DNA of 64,000 nucleotides from CAZGMN01 sp964645765 (GCA_964645765.1 CAZYBE010000002.1:1-64000); one strand, 5' to 3'; counted from the first letter of the stretch, positions 39,110 to 49,264 are shown. The notes: a model not told the origin generated them from the sequence alone. Program-made: numbers and translations.

Positions 39110-41223
39110 GAAAAATCATAATTTCCGTTTTACTCTGTTTCCTCCTCTTCCCCTATCTTTTAGAAGCTCAGCAATCTTTTTTCATCGAAGGCAAAGTCAT
39201 CGATAAAGAGACCAAGGAAGCTCTTCCCGCCTATGTCCTGGAGGAAGAGGGCGGCGCAGGCTGCACGGCTGACAGCAACGGATATTTCAAGCTGACTATC
39301 AAGCGGCAAAAAATTCCCCAAACATTGAAGCTCTCTTTCTGGCTCATCGGCTATAAGAGAAAAGAAGTAGAGGCGAAAATCGGCGAATATTTAACAGTTG
39401 AGCTTGGGCTCGAGCCTGTCCAAGCCCATGAAATTGTGGTCACAGCGGACAGCATTGTTTCCGACGGAAAAAGCCAGAAAACCGTGACCATGAACAAGAT
39501 GGATATCTACACCACGCCTGGAGCTGCCGCTGACCCCCTCTATGCCAGCCACATCTTGCCGGGCGTGAACTCCCTGCCCGATGCCTCAAGTATGCTCATT
39601 CGCGGCGGAGCGCCAGATGAGGTGGGCTATTTCTTTGACGGCATCGAGGTCGAGCATCCTTTTCTCAGCGAATCCCTTCACGAGAGTTATTTCAGCATCT
39701 TCGACAATCAGGTCATCGAGAATTTTAACGTCTCGACCAGCGGATTCCATCCCAAATACAGCGATTCGCTTTCTGGAATCATGGATATTTCTGTCAAAGA
39801 TACGATTTCAAAGGCCGAAGGAGGCCTCGGGCTTTCTGTGCTCGGCTTGAATAGCTACGTCGGGCTTCCCGTAAAGAGTATCGGAAGTTTTGTGGGAAGC
39901 TATAACCTCGGTTATTCGGACCTGTTGACCTGGATTAATAAAAGGAAGGGAAGGGAATTTCAGACTGAAAATGCCTTCGGGAAATTCCACCTTCAGCTCA
40001 ATAAATCCAACTTTATCAGAATCTACGGACTTTTCGATGAATACCATTTCACTCAAACTGATGAATTCAGCGCCGATTCAAAGAATAAGATCGCAGCCGT
40101 CTCCTGGACCTCAACCCTGGCTAAAAATCTGGTGATAAAGCTGCACCTCTCCCATCTTGGCTACGATGTCTCTTTGCATATTCAGGATTCTATTCAAATC
40201 AAAACCCAGGATGAAGCCTGGCAGGGAAGGCTTGACGCGGCTGTGGACCTTGGACGTCATTTCCTTGAATTCGGCGTTGATATGAAGAAAAGGAGCATGG
40301 AAGTCAGTATTCTGGAAAATGAGTCCCAGGCCTACCAGGTCAAGGGGACGAGGAGAGGATTCTATTTCAATGATAAATTCAGGATTTCCGACCATCTTTT
40401 CGCCAATCTTGGAGCAAGGCTTTTTTCGCTCGACCTTATGAATAACAATTGGCACTTTGCCCCCAGGACTTCTCTCGCTTATCTCCTGACAAGAGATGAT
40501 GTCATCAGGTTTTCTTTGGGGATTTATCAACAATTCGGTGACTATTTTACTTTAAAAAATAACCCAGACCTCCGGCCCAAGCTGGCTGTCCACTGTGCGC
40601 TGAGCTACGACAGAATCAAAGAAGAAACAGAACTGAGAGCAACTCTTTATGATAAAGAATACCGGAATCTTTTTCTCAATAAAGAAGAGGAAATAGTCAG
40701 CAACGAAGGATACGGCTATGCCAGAGGCGCTGAATTTTTCCTGAAGAAAAAGAACAAGCGATACGATGTTATCATTGTTTATAACTTCCTTAATTCCAAA
40801 AGAAAAGAGAACGACGCTTTAGTCCTTTCCAATTCCCCCTACGAAATCGCTCATTCGCTGACAGGCATCTTCAAATGGAAATTTAAGAACAGCTCGCTCG
40901 GCATCAGATATTCTTATGCTTCTGGCCGTCCTTTCACGCCTCTTGCCGGCAGGGAATGGGATAGCGAAACTCAGGCTTATTTACCAATCTGGGGAGCCTC
41001 CTTTAGCGAGCGTTATCCTTCTTACGAGCGTCTGGATATCAGCGGAAGTAAATCTTTCAATGTCCTCAAGAGAATGACAATTCTCTATTTTGGCATAACC
41101 AATGTCTTGAACAACAAGAATATCTTGAGCTATGAATACACCGACGATTATTCCTCCCGAATGGACCAGCATTCCATTTTTGGCAGGACTCTTTTCGTCG
41201 GCCTCTATGTCCCGTTTTTTTAG
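39106..41223 (+). CDS. TonB-dependent outer-membrane receptor
   Basis: A 705-residue protein with signal peptide (VLLCFLLFPYLLEAQ), a carboxypeptidase-regulatory-like domain (FIEGKVIDKETKEALPAYVL, about 26-100), the plug (HILPGVNSLPDASSMLIRGG near 149 and FDGIEVEHPF) and a beta barrel ending in a terminal phenylalanine (LYVPFF). Length suits a small SusC-type transporter. No SusD is nearby; the exported TPR protein upstream overlaps it by 4 bp. Its 3' end is partly repeated at 49265-49540 and 51845-51911, so it has been a source or sister of lost copies. Confidence 0.92.
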   Translation: MRKIIISVLLCFLLFPYLLEAQQSFFIEGKVIDKETKEALPAYVLEEEGGAGCTADSNGYFKLTIKRQKIPQTLKLSFWLIGYKRKEVEAKIGEYLTVELGLEPVQAHEIVVTADSIVSDGKSQKTVTMNKMDIYTTPGAAADPLYASHILPGVNSLPDASSMLIRGGAPDEVGYFFDGIEVEHPFLSESLHESYFSIFDNQVIENFNVSTSGFHPKYSDSLSGIMDISVKDTISKAEGGLGLSVLGLNSYVGLPVKSIGSFVGSYNLGYSDLLTWINKRKGREFQTENAFGKFHLQLNKSNFIRIYGLFDEYHFTQTDEFSADSKNKIAAVSWTSTLAKNLVIKLHLSHLGYDVSLHIQDSIQIKTQDEAWQGRLDAAVDLGRHFLEFGVDMKKRSMEVSILENESQAYQVKGTRRGFYFNDKFRISDHLFANLGARLFSLDLMNNNWHFAPRTSLAYLLTRDDVIRFSLGIYQQFGDYFTLKNNPDLRPKLAVHCALSYDRIKEETELRATLYDKEYRNLFLNKEEEIVSNEGYGYARGAEFFLKKKNKRYDVIIVYNFLNSKRKENDALVLSNSPYEIAHSLTGIFKWKFKNSSLGIRYSYASGRPFTPLAGREWDSETQAYLPIWGASFSERYPSYERLDISGSKSFNVLKRMTILYFGITNVLNNKNILSYEYTDDYSSRMDQHSIFGRTLFVGLYVPFF

Positions 41224-41349
41224 AATTTAAGAGAGGCCAGTCTCTTCTTCAAAATTACCACCAAAAACTTGCCGACATATTGGCAAATAATTAATTGACA
41301 ACTATCATACAATTCGTTATACAATTATCAGATATAAAGGAGAATAGAG

Positions 41350-41634
41350 ATGAAATTTGTATCGGTAAGAGAACTGACCACAAAGCCCAAAGAGATATGG
41401 CAAAAAATTAAGGAAGACGACATCATCATTACCTCTAACGGAAAACCCATTGCCATCCTCTCCGGAGTGACTGAAGCCTCTCTTGAGCGCAAGCTCCGCG
41501 CCATCCGGCGTGGCCGGGCACTGCTGGCTTTAGAGGAGATGCAGAAGTCGGCAGCGGCACAGGGTCTGGGCAAATGGACCGAAGGGAAAATCAAGGCCGA
41601 GATCAATGCCGTTCGCAAGAGCCGCAGCTCATGA
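41350..41634 (+). CDS. Phd/YefM-type antitoxin
   Basis: A 94-residue protein: MKFVSVRELTTKPKEIWQKI then DDIIITSNGKPIAILSGVTE (residues 1-44) form the Phd/YefM DNA-binding fold. The C-terminal half is helical and basic, as expected for the toxin-binding tail. AAAGGAG lies 6 bases upstream. The stop overlaps the start of the PIN gene (ATGA), so the pair is a toxin-antitoxin operon. Antitoxins of this type repress their own promoter; a TTGACA-like box lies about 55 bp upstream. Confidence 0.88.
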   Translation: MKFVSVRELTTKPKEIWQKIKEDDIIITSNGKPIAILSGVTEASLERKLRAIRRGRALLALEEMQKSAAAQGLGKWTEGKIKAEINAVRKSRSS

Positions 41635-42041
41635 TCATCGTCCTTGATACAAACGTCATTGTCTCAGGAATCTTGAAACCATTTGGCCCTGCTGGAACGA
41701 TACTCCGTTTGGCAGCCGTTGGAGTCATCAGGCTGGCGCATGATGCCAGGATTCTTTCTGAATACCGGGATGTTCTGAGCCGACCGGCCTTTGGCTTCTC
41801 CGAAAATCTGGTTAATGATCTCATCGATCAGTTTGAACAAGAAGGATTGGCCGTGGTGGGTTTTCCGCTGCCGTTTCGACTTCCCGATCCTCAAGATGAA
41901 CCTTTCCTAGAGGTCGCGCTGGCAGCTCGAGCGCATGCCCTCGTCACAGGTAATAAACGCCATTTCCCAGGAAAATATCATAAAATAAATATCTTATCTC
42001 CGGCGGAATTCCTCTCTGACTTCAGTTCAAAAATGGGATAG
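41631..42041 (+). CDS. PIN-domain toxin (COG1569-like)
   Basis: A 136-residue PIN-domain ribonuclease. Active-site acids: IIVLDTNVIVSGILKP at the start (Asp6), SEYRDVLSRP near 53 and the late DPQDEPFLEVALAARAHALV near 92-111 (acidic pair). It ends with NKRHFPG and ILSPAEFL, typical of this group. It should cut RNA when freed from the Phd-type antitoxin encoded immediately upstream. The start ATG 41631 overlaps the antitoxin stop. All catalytic residues are present. Its end abuts a relic of glnS. Confidence 0.9.
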   Translation: MIIVLDTNVIVSGILKPFGPAGTILRLAAVGVIRLAHDARILSEYRDVLSRPAFGFSENLVNDLIDQFEQEGLAVVGFPLPFRLPDPQDEPFLEVALAARAHALVTGNKRHFPGKYHKINILSPAEFLSDFSSKMG

Positions 42042-42151
42042 AATTTTGCAACCTCCGGTTTGACGACACCAACCCGGAGACCGAAGAAATCACCTCTGTT
42101 GAGTCCATCAAGAAGGACGTGCGGTAGCTGGGCTTCGACGGAAAAGGAAAT
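42041..42151 (+). pseudogene. glnS: Glutaminyl-tRNA synthetase fragment
   Basis: The frame EFCNLRFDDTNPETEEITSV then ESIKKDVR, TAG, LGFDGKG is the class-I GlnRS/GluRS segment CNLRFDDTNP..DVRWLGFD, with the tryptophan codon TGG changed to TAG at 42125. Only about 37 codons remain, with no upstream or downstream continuation. It is a relic of a synthetase gene, directly behind the toxin-antitoxin pair. Confidence 0.85.
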
Positions 42152-42205
42152 TCTAATCGCTTAAAATATTTTATCAAACATTCTAGGAGAGAATGATTTA
42201 AGAGA

Positions 42206-44722
42206 TTACTCACTAAGTCCGATCTTTTTTAAAAACGCTGGGAAACGCGGGTCAGTCCGCAACGGGTCGAAGCGGGGTGCACTTTTTAATTCTAAAAGCG
42301 CCGGGTCGCGCTCTGCATAAGCTTTTTCTAACCAGTCGAATGCCTCATCCCTTTCTCCAAGATATCCATGAATCGCTGCAATATAGGCTGGGGAGACGAA
42401 AGAACTTTTTCGAGATTCCTTAATTCTCGCCAGAATTTTTCGAGACTCCGTCATATTTCTCGAACGGGCATAGACGCAAGCTATATCGATGTCAATATCA
42501 GCGGGATTGCTGCCAAGTTCTATTGCCCTCCCAACCGACTCGATAGCTTCTGTGTACCTGCCTGTTTGCGAATAAACCAACCCAAGATATTCGTAAGTCG
42601 AAACATGGCAGGGGTCAATCTCAAGGGCTTTCTTGAGCTCTTCAAGAGCCTGGTCATACCGGCGTGCATTATAGAGAATAAGCCCGACGTTTGCGTTTAT
42701 TCTTGAAGAAAGCGGGTCGAGTCTCTGCGCGAAATATATTTCAGAGAAGGCTTCCTCATGCCTGCCTAAATCTGACAAGAGAAGAGCATACCAGTGACGG
42801 GCTGTGGCATAATTCGGGTTGAGCTGTAAGGCCCGCTTGTACTCTCTTTCAGCACCTGAAAAATCCCAGTCATAGTCCGACTTGACCGCAGCCAACGAAG
42901 TTCTGGCTTCGGGAAGGTTCTCGTCGATTTCGAGCGCTCGAAGAGCGGCTGCTTTTGCTTTGGGATAAGCTTCACCGGGCGGATACAATCGATTGCTCCC
43001 CAGGACTACATAAGCGTCGGCTAAACCGGCGTAGGCGGGGGCATACTCCGGGTCTCTTTCGAGTGCCTCCTTAAAGTATTTAACGGCTTTTTCTAAGTTT
43101 TCTTTCTCCCTTTTGTTCCAGAAGAATCGGCCTCGAAGATAAAGATTATAGGCTTCGGCATTCGCCGGACGATGCTTGATGAAGAGAGTTCCATTTTCTC
43201 CTAAATACTCGACTTTAAGGGTTCTGACCACTGCCTCGGCAATCTCATCCTGGATGGCGAACAGGTCACCTTGTTCACGATCAAACTTCTCAGACCAAAG
43301 ATGAAAACCGTCAGCGACATTGATGAGCTGGACAGTCACCCGAAGCCTGTCGCCAGAAACTTGAACGCTTCCCTCAAGCACAGTCTCGACATTCAACTTG
43401 TGGCCGATCTCACGGATATCTTGCTCTCGGCCTTTAAAAGAGAAGGCTGAAGTGCGGGCAGGAACTCTCAAATCCTTGATAGCACTCAGCGAACTTATAA
43501 GATTCTCGGCCATCCCATCGCAGAGGTATTCATTCTCTTTCTTCGGACTTAAATCAAGAAAGGGCAGGACGGCGATGGATCGTTTGTGAGTGAATACCGG
43601 CACTGAGCCCTTTTTGGGCAGCGTCAGCAAAAGAGCCAGGCCGCTGATAATGATGGCGCCAAATATCAAAGCTGGAATGACTAACCTCTTCATCCTGAAA
43701 GTCAGAGTGATGTCCTTTGGGGTGAGAGGCCTGCGCTTGTGAATAATGCGTTCTCCAGCTGGAATTCCTTCTTCGATATCGGTGAGGAAAGAAAGGAGTT
43801 CTCTCGCACTCTGACATCTCTTCTCCATATCCTTTTCCAAGCATTTCAGGATTAAGCGGCTCAAGTTTTCAGGGACCTGGGCATTGAACTCATGAGGACT
43901 CTTTGGCGTTTCGCTCTTGTGCTTCATGCTTACGCTTAATGGAGTATCGCCCTCGAAAGGAACACGGCCAGTGACCATCTCATAAAGGATGATGCCAAGG
44001 GAATAGATATCTGAACGCTGATCCACTTTTTTCCCTTCCACTTGTTCAGGCGACATGTACTCTGGCGTCCCGATAATTGCTCCGGCTCCGGTTAGTCCTC
44101 TTGTCTCTGGGGAAAGGGCAATTCCAAAATCCATAATCTGGGCATTGCCTTCTTTATCGATCATAATGTTGCTGGATTTGAGGTCACGATGAATGACTCC
44201 CAATCTATGCGCCTCTTCCAGCCCCTCGCATACTTGTTTAGCTATGGACATGGCTTTTCCCGTCGTCAGCTTCTTTACTCTCTTAATCAGACTTTTCAGG
44301 TCCTCACCTGGCACATATTCCATCGTGATGTAGTGGGTCCCTTTTTCCTCACCAAGATGGTACATCCGGCCCACATGGCGATGAACAATCTTATGAGCCA
44401 TCTTCAGTTCATTCCCAAAGCGCTCAATCGTCCTCCTATCAGAAGCGATCTCAAGCCTGATAAGCTTCAGCGCCACTTCCTCGCCGGCTTTTGTATCAAA
44501 TGCCCTGTAAACCCTTCCCATCCCGCCTTTGCCCAGCTCATCCATGATCCGGTATCGACCGGCAAAAAAGGACCCGACGGTCAATTCTTCGGGGGGACTT
44601 TTTAGGGTCTCGGCTGCCGAGAGAGGAGTCTCTTCAGAAAAACTTAAGCGCGTCCCACACTCGGCACAAAAGCGAGATACACCTGGGTTTGCGGCAGAGC
44701 ACTTTGGACACTCAACGGGCAC
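42206..44722 (-). CDS. Ser/Thr protein kinase with TolB-like domain and TPRs
   Basis: An 838-residue protein in five parts: zinc ribbon (CPKCSAANPGVSRFCAECG, 4-22); Hanks-type kinase about 55-315 with VALKLI, VIHRDLKSSNIMID and MDFGIAL, all catalytic residues present; a membrane segment about 350-368 (LVIPALIFGAIIISGLALLL); a TolB/FlgO-like region starting KRSIAVLPFLDLSPKKE (about 383-505); and TPRs to the end (AEAYNLYLRGRFFWNKREKE onward). The kinase would be cytoplasmic and the rest periplasmic. This architecture is common in Acidobacteriota-type genomes. Target and signal are unknown. Confidence 0.93.
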   Translation of the reverse strand: MPVECPKCSAANPGVSRFCAECGTRLSFSEETPLSAAETLKSPPEELTVGSFFAGRYRIMDELGKGGMGRVYRAFDTKAGEEVALKLIRLEIASDRRTIERFGNELKMAHKIVHRHVGRMYHLGEEKGTHYITMEYVPGEDLKSLIKRVKKLTTGKAMSIAKQVCEGLEEAHRLGVIHRDLKSSNIMIDKEGNAQIMDFGIALSPETRGLTGAGAIIGTPEYMSPEQVEGKKVDQRSDIYSLGIILYEMVTGRVPFEGDTPLSVSMKHKSETPKSPHEFNAQVPENLSRLILKCLEKDMEKRCQSARELLSFLTDIEEGIPAGERIIHKRRPLTPKDITLTFRMKRLVIPALIFGAIIISGLALLLTLPKKGSVPVFTHKRSIAVLPFLDLSPKKENEYLCDGMAENLISSLSAIKDLRVPARTSAFSFKGREQDIREIGHKLNVETVLEGSVQVSGDRLRVTVQLINVADGFHLWSEKFDREQGDLFAIQDEIAEAVVRTLKVEYLGENGTLFIKHRPANAEAYNLYLRGRFFWNKREKENLEKAVKYFKEALERDPEYAPAYAGLADAYVVLGSNRLYPPGEAYPKAKAAALRALEIDENLPEARTSLAAVKSDYDWDFSGAEREYKRALQLNPNYATARHWYALLLSDLGRHEEAFSEIYFAQRLDPLSSRINANVGLILYNARRYDQALEELKKALEIDPCHVSTYEYLGLVYSQTGRYTEAIESVGRAIELGSNPADIDIDIACVYARSRNMTESRKILARIKESRKSSFVSPAYIAAIHGYLGERDEAFDWLEKAYAERDPALLELKSAPRFDPLRTDPRFPAFLKKIGLSE

Positions 44723-45149
44723 TACTCAATCCCTTGACCTTGCTTGGCTAAAAAATATTAATGTATACAGGCAGAATCAAATTCACGGCGTTCGAAAATC
44801 TTCTGGCAAATGCCTCGATACATATCTTGACGTTTTTTCGAGACTCTCCGTCTCACACTCTGAGTTTTTCTTTTCCCATTCCCTGTTTCAGCATCAGATA
44901 CGCTCCGGGGGTCATGGAATTATTTGAGCTCCAGGGAAGAAAGGGTTCATGGCGAGTGTCTAATATAAAGAATAAGTTAAAGAAATGAGATTTAAATCAA
45001 AAACCCTAGCTTCTGAAGAGAATGACTCCATTTAGCCGTTCCAAGACGGTATTATATAGACTTCATAATCAATTCATAAAACGGCAGCTTTGCTTATTCT
45101 TCATAACCATTTTTCTTGTGAATAAGCCTGCCGGAAAGGAAACGAAGCA
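44723..45149. other. Intergenic region between divergent kinase and TonB-receptor genes
   Basis: This stretch of 427 bases should hold the promoters of both flanking genes. A short plus-strand frame (44761-44988) lacks a plausible start signal and family resemblance. No repeat, RNA gene or clear promoter box was recognised. Confidence 0.5.
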
Positions 45150-47381
45150 ATGAAAACTCGGATCTTGTTCTTTGTCGTATTTGCATTTTTCGCGCTAGGA
45201 TTCGGATATTCCCGGCCCACGGTCATTCTAAAAGGTCGGGTCTCGAGCAGTGAGGGGAAACCCTTGCCGGGAGTAAAGGTCTTTCTGGAAAATTCCACAA
45301 TTTCCACCGAAACCGGGATCGACGGCACATTCGTCTTGGAAAATCTGGAAGAACGGGAGCTTAATCTGGTGTTTACCCATCCCGATTTCATTTCTCAGAG
45401 TATCGAGATATCGCCGGCCGAGAGCTCCGGCCGAATGCTCCAGGTGGTTCTCCTGGAAAAGAATCCCATGTTGAGAACAATCAAGGAAGAGATCACGGTC
45501 ACGGCCGAGGCCGATTCGATCATCGATGTCAACCTCCCCTCACACCGGACCATCCTCCCCAGCAGTGTGCTTATGGAAATGGGCACGGCCAACATAACAG
45601 AATCCGTCGATAAGGTTCCAGGCTTGGCCATGGTGGGGAAGGGAGGTTATTCCATGTCGCCGGCTGTAAGAGGGCTGGCCGAACACAGGGTCCTGCTCCT
45701 GGTGGACGGCGTCCGCATCACCACGGAACGGCGGATCGGAGCCAACGCCTCCTTCGTCAGCCTCGGTGATATCGACCGGGTCGAGATCAATCGCGGGCCT
45801 TATTCGGTGTTCCATGGGTCGGAGGCGGTGGGCGGGATCATTAACATCATCACCAAGACGCCTGCTCCCTATACACCAATCAAAGGTGACCTTCAGGTCA
45901 GCTACAACACGGCCAGAAAAGAAAGGTTCGGCACGGCGACGTTCAGCGGCTCCCTGGGAAAATGGGGGATCCTGCTAGGGGCCAGCGGTAAAACGGCCGA
46001 TGATTACTCTGCACCTTCCGGTCCGGTCGAGTGGTCCAGGTACTCGGACTACAGTCTCACCTTCAAACTCAACCGGCAGGACAAAAAATCCCGCTTTTAC
46101 GCCACAATGTTCCACTACCAGGGGGATGATATCGGGAAGCCCAGCCCCACGGCCCACTTGAAGCCGAGATGGTATCCCAATGAGCTAAACACGCTTTTTT
46201 CCATAGGCTATGAGCTTCAAAATTTCGGATTTCTGGACAGCCTGAGCGCAAGTGTTTTTGCTCTCCGTTCCGTGCTCGAAACCCAGGCAGACAATCTCAG
46301 GGCCGGTGATCTGAGCGTCAGCAAGCGAAACCTGGCCAGGATCGAAAACACGAATTTCGGGTTCAAACTGCGCAGCAGCAAAGGGCTCAAAAGCTCCCAG
46401 ACTTTGAGCTTCGGCCTGGACTATTTCGGTCAGGCCGGCATGAACGACCGCAACACCGAGTGGCTCTACGCAGCGGACGGAACCATCACCAGTCAGACTG
46501 AGGAGACTTCCCTCCAGGATGCGCTGCGCGGCAATCTCGGGGTTTACATCGACGACAAGATCCAACTTTCCAGCGTTCTTAGTCTCAATCTTGGCGGCCG
46601 TTTCGACCTCATCCGGACCAGCAATATCAACCTTGAAAACAACCGCAGCTCGCGCGACGATGAATTTCTTTCACTCTACCTGGGTTCGGTCTATCAGATC
46701 ACCCCGCAACTGTCGTTCCTGGCCAATATCGGCCGCTCCTTCCGCTTCCCCACGATAAGTGAGCTCTTCTACACCGGGTTAACCGGCCGGGGGACCGTAT
46801 TCGGAAATCCGGACCTCGAGCCGGAGACGAACTTGAACTTCGACCTCGGGTTGCGCTACCTCCATGAAAAATTCTTCGCTTCGATCTACGGTTTCAGCAA
46901 CACCATCAACCGTATGATTCAGAAATACGAAGGAGGAGAAGCGGAGGAGTTTTTTTACCGGAATTTGACGAGCGGCCGCATCCTTGGCGTCGAAGGAGAA
47001 TTTTACGTTTCTCTGACGAAAAACGTCGAGCTTTTTATCAACTTCCATCACATAGAAGGAAAGGAAAAAGAGACGGATGCGGCGCTGAATTATATTCCAC
47101 CGACGAGGTTCATTTTCTGGGGGAAATATGCTCCAGGAAAATTCTGGGTCGAGCCCCGCCTCACTCTCTCGGCCGCTGTGAAGAATCCCGGACCATTAGA
47201 AATCGCTATTGACGGATACCTGCTCTTTGACACGATCTTCGGCTTCAAGGTCAATCCGCGATTGACGCTCCTGGCCGTCGTCCAGAACATCTTGGACAAG
47301 ACTTACCGTGCTTCGGCTGATGTGGACGGAGTGGACGCGCCCGGCCGGGGACTTGTCGTAAGGGCAAAGTTCGCGTTCTAA
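45150..47381 (+). CDS. TonB-dependent receptor (vitamin B12/siderophore-like)
   Basis: A 743-residue outer-membrane receptor. Signal peptide (ILFFVVFAFFALGFGYS), regulatory-like domain (VILKGRVSSSEGKPLPGVKV, about 24-100), plug with SPAVRGLAEHRVLLLVDGVR near 167-186 and RVEINRGPYSVFHGSEAVGG near 210-229, then a barrel ending RAKFAF. The plug resembles the BtuB/catecholate-siderophore group more than the SusC-like receptor at 39.1 kb. Codon use is more GC-rich than in the 25-37 kb genes. It converges with an anti-sigma/sigma pair downstream, which could control it. Confidence 0.92.
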   Translation: MKTRILFFVVFAFFALGFGYSRPTVILKGRVSSSEGKPLPGVKVFLENSTISTETGIDGTFVLENLEERELNLVFTHPDFISQSIEISPAESSGRMLQVVLLEKNPMLRTIKEEITVTAEADSIIDVNLPSHRTILPSSVLMEMGTANITESVDKVPGLAMVGKGGYSMSPAVRGLAEHRVLLLVDGVRITTERRIGANASFVSLGDIDRVEINRGPYSVFHGSEAVGGIINIITKTPAPYTPIKGDLQVSYNTARKERFGTATFSGSLGKWGILLGASGKTADDYSAPSGPVEWSRYSDYSLTFKLNRQDKKSRFYATMFHYQGDDIGKPSPTAHLKPRWYPNELNTLFSIGYELQNFGFLDSLSASVFALRSVLETQADNLRAGDLSVSKRNLARIENTNFGFKLRSSKGLKSSQTLSFGLDYFGQAGMNDRNTEWLYAADGTITSQTEETSLQDALRGNLGVYIDDKIQLSSVLSLNLGGRFDLIRTSNINLENNRSSRDDEFLSLYLGSVYQITPQLSFLANIGRSFRFPTISELFYTGLTGRGTVFGNPDLEPETNLNFDLGLRYLHEKFFASIYGFSNTINRMIQKYEGGEAEEFFYRNLTSGRILGVEGEFYVSLTKNVELFINFHHIEGKEKETDAALNYIPPTRFIFWGKYAPGKFWVEPRLTLSAAVKNPGPLEIAIDGYLLFDTIFGFKVNPRLTLLAVVQNILDKTYRASADVDGVDAPGRGLVVRAKFAF

Positions 47382-47444
47382 GACGATTTTTTTCTTTTTG
47401 CCTCAAGAATCCCGATTGGCAATTGAGGCGCACACCCTGCCGGC

Positions 47445-48179
47445 TCAGCGCTTAAGGACGGCTATGTTCAAGACGGGATTGACTTCGTGCCACATACGAC
47501 CGGGTTGGGCATCGTACCGGGCCACGCCGTAAACCCGCACGCGGCTGCCTTCACTCGGCTGCGGCATACTCAGAGGCCTCAGGATCTCGCAGACCACAAA
47601 AGGCCCCTTCCCTTGCGGAAACTCCATCAGCTTGAAATGCAGCGTTCCTTCCTCTTCATCGACATAGACGTCTCGCACGTACCCTTCGGTTTTGATGTAA
47701 GGCCGTGTGTTCCACTGATGCTCTGGTATGCTGAGGGAATGGAAAGCGCTGAAGTCCAGAGCGCTCGGCAGAGCCATGACGCTTTGCCGCTCCCCAAACA
47801 AGACTCTGCGGTTTAAGAAAACTAGGACCGCCAGCTGCACCAGCACCAGCACCATGAGCACCTGGACCACACGCGGAGTCGTCAGCATGTAGAGCCAATT
47901 TTCCCACGCCCGAACCCACCTCTGGCGGCCGGAGACGACTTCTCCGATATCGGACATCACAGCTTCATACTCAGGAGCGCGATGAGCATCATCCGTGCCG
48001 AGATGACGGAGTAGCTGCGCCGATTGATGCCCGGCTCGAAGTCGAATGAACATTGCCCGGCACCGTTCGCAGTCGAGAATGTGCTTCTCTATTCGCTTCG
48101 CCTCGCGAGGCGGGAGCTCACCCTCAAGATAAGGCACAAATTTTCTTCGGAGGTCAAAACGCCAGCAATTCATCGTCAA
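47445..48179 (-). CDS. Anti-sigma factor with zinc-finger (zf-HC2) domain
   Basis: A 244-residue membrane protein. The N-terminal zinc-finger helix RIEKHILDCERCRAMFIRLR (about 30-49; HxxxCxxC) is the anti-sigma domain; one hydrophobic segment at about 100-120 (VVQVLMVLVLVQLAVLVFLN) crosses the membrane; the periplasmic part is beta-rich. It should hold the sigma factor encoded just upstream (22 bp) inactive until a signal triggers release. Start ATG 48179 is supported by TAAGGAG. Confidence 0.9.
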   Translation of the reverse strand: MTMNCWRFDLRRKFVPYLEGELPPREAKRIEKHILDCERCRAMFIRLRAGHQSAQLLRHLGTDDAHRAPEYEAVMSDIGEVVSGRQRWVRAWENWLYMLTTPRVVQVLMVLVLVQLAVLVFLNRRVLFGERQSVMALPSALDFSAFHSLSIPEHQWNTRPYIKTEGYVRDVYVDEEEGTLHFKLMEFPQGKGPFVVCEILRPLSMPQPSEGSRVRVYGVARYDAQPGRMWHEVNPVLNIAVLKR

Positions 48180-48201
48180 ATCTCCTTACTCTTTGATTCC
48201 A

Positions 48202-48960
48202 TCATAAAAGTTTTTTGAAAGGCCGCAGCCTCTCTTCCAGTTCCGCCAGGGCCCGGTTCAGTCTTGAGGCCACCGTCCCCAGCGCGCACCCAAGGACCCG
48301 GCTAATCTCCTCGTAGGAAAGCCCTTCCAGGTACCTGAGCACAACGACTTCCCTCATCTTGAAGGGCAGTTGCTTCACCGCATTGTCAAGAATGGCCTTG
48401 CGCAAGTCTCGGCCATCCGGGATGGGTTTTGTATCGATTTCGTCGCTGCTGCCAAGAATCGCTTTTAGCGGCAGATGCGCAACGCCCCGCCGCCGGTTAT
48501 GATTCCAGCATTCGTTGCGGGCGATCCTGTAGATCCAGGTGAACAAGCTGGATTGAAACCTGAAGCTTCGGAGACCACGGAATACCTTGAAAAAGACGTT
48601 TTGAAGCACATCCTGGGCTTGGAGAGAGTCGCCGACCGAGTAAACGATCAGGGTCCATATCCGCTCACGATACATATCGTAAAGTTCTCGAAACGCTCCC
48701 GAATCGCCCTGCCGCGCGGCCATGACAAGAGCCCTTTCCCGCTTTCCGTTGCCATTCCTCATAGCCTCTGTTGCATCGAGGCTTTGGGTTGCGGTCGGTT
48801 TCTCGCCTAACACTCCTTCTTGGGCGCCCGAAAGATATTGTCGGCGCGTGTCGGAAGCCGTCTTCCTGTCTGTCAATTTGTAGACTTCACTTTCTTCTGT
48901 ACGTAATCCATCAGCAGGTGTTAGGAAAGAGAGAGGATAATTTCCTTTTTTGCGTGGCAT
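48202..48960 (-). CDS. ECF RNA polymerase sigma factor
   Basis: An RpoE-type ECF sigma factor. Region 2 includes LQAQDVLQNVFFKVFRGLRS and LFTWIYRIARNECWNHNRRR; region 4 ends in YLEGLSYEEISRVLGCALGT and VASRLNRALAEL. The start is uncertain: ATG 48960 is used (AGGGAA upstream), while ATG 48762, just before the sigma domain, would remove a 66-residue tail of low complexity. It is co-transcribed with the zf-HC2 anti-sigma gene. Confidence 0.88.
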   Translation of the reverse strand: MPRKKGNYPLSFLTPADGLRTEESEVYKLTDRKTASDTRRQYLSGAQEGVLGEKPTATQSLDATEAMRNGNGKRERALVMAARQGDSGAFRELYDMYRERIWTLIVYSVGDSLQAQDVLQNVFFKVFRGLRSFRFQSSLFTWIYRIARNECWNHNRRRGVAHLPLKAILGSSDEIDTKPIPDGRDLRKAILDNAVKQLPFKMREVVVLRYLEGLSYEEISRVLGCALGTVASRLNRALAELEERLRPFKKLL

Positions 48961-49264
48961 TATCACAATTCCCTGAAAGGAACGAATAGCTTCATGATCA
49001 AAGTGATAAGAAATTCCTTTCTGGTTGCGCCTGCCGAGTAAGCCTCTTTGTGTCGATTCTCCCACCCATCTTGAGCAAGTATAGATTATGGTTCAAAGAA
49101 GTGTCAAGGGCAATGGTGCGCAAGGAGAACCTTTTCCCGCCTCCACTCGCCGCATTCCTCAAGCCGCTTGGCATGAGACGATGGGCTGAATCCTCGACTG
49201 CGACAGGAAAACATTAAGAGTCGCTCTTCCCCACACGAAGGACACTGAATGCAGGCAAACCCTC

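Noticed and set aside
44761..44988. A 75-codon plus-strand frame between the kinase and TonB-receptor genes
   Set aside because: No ribosome-binding site, no family resemblance and a likely promoter region; not supported as a gene.
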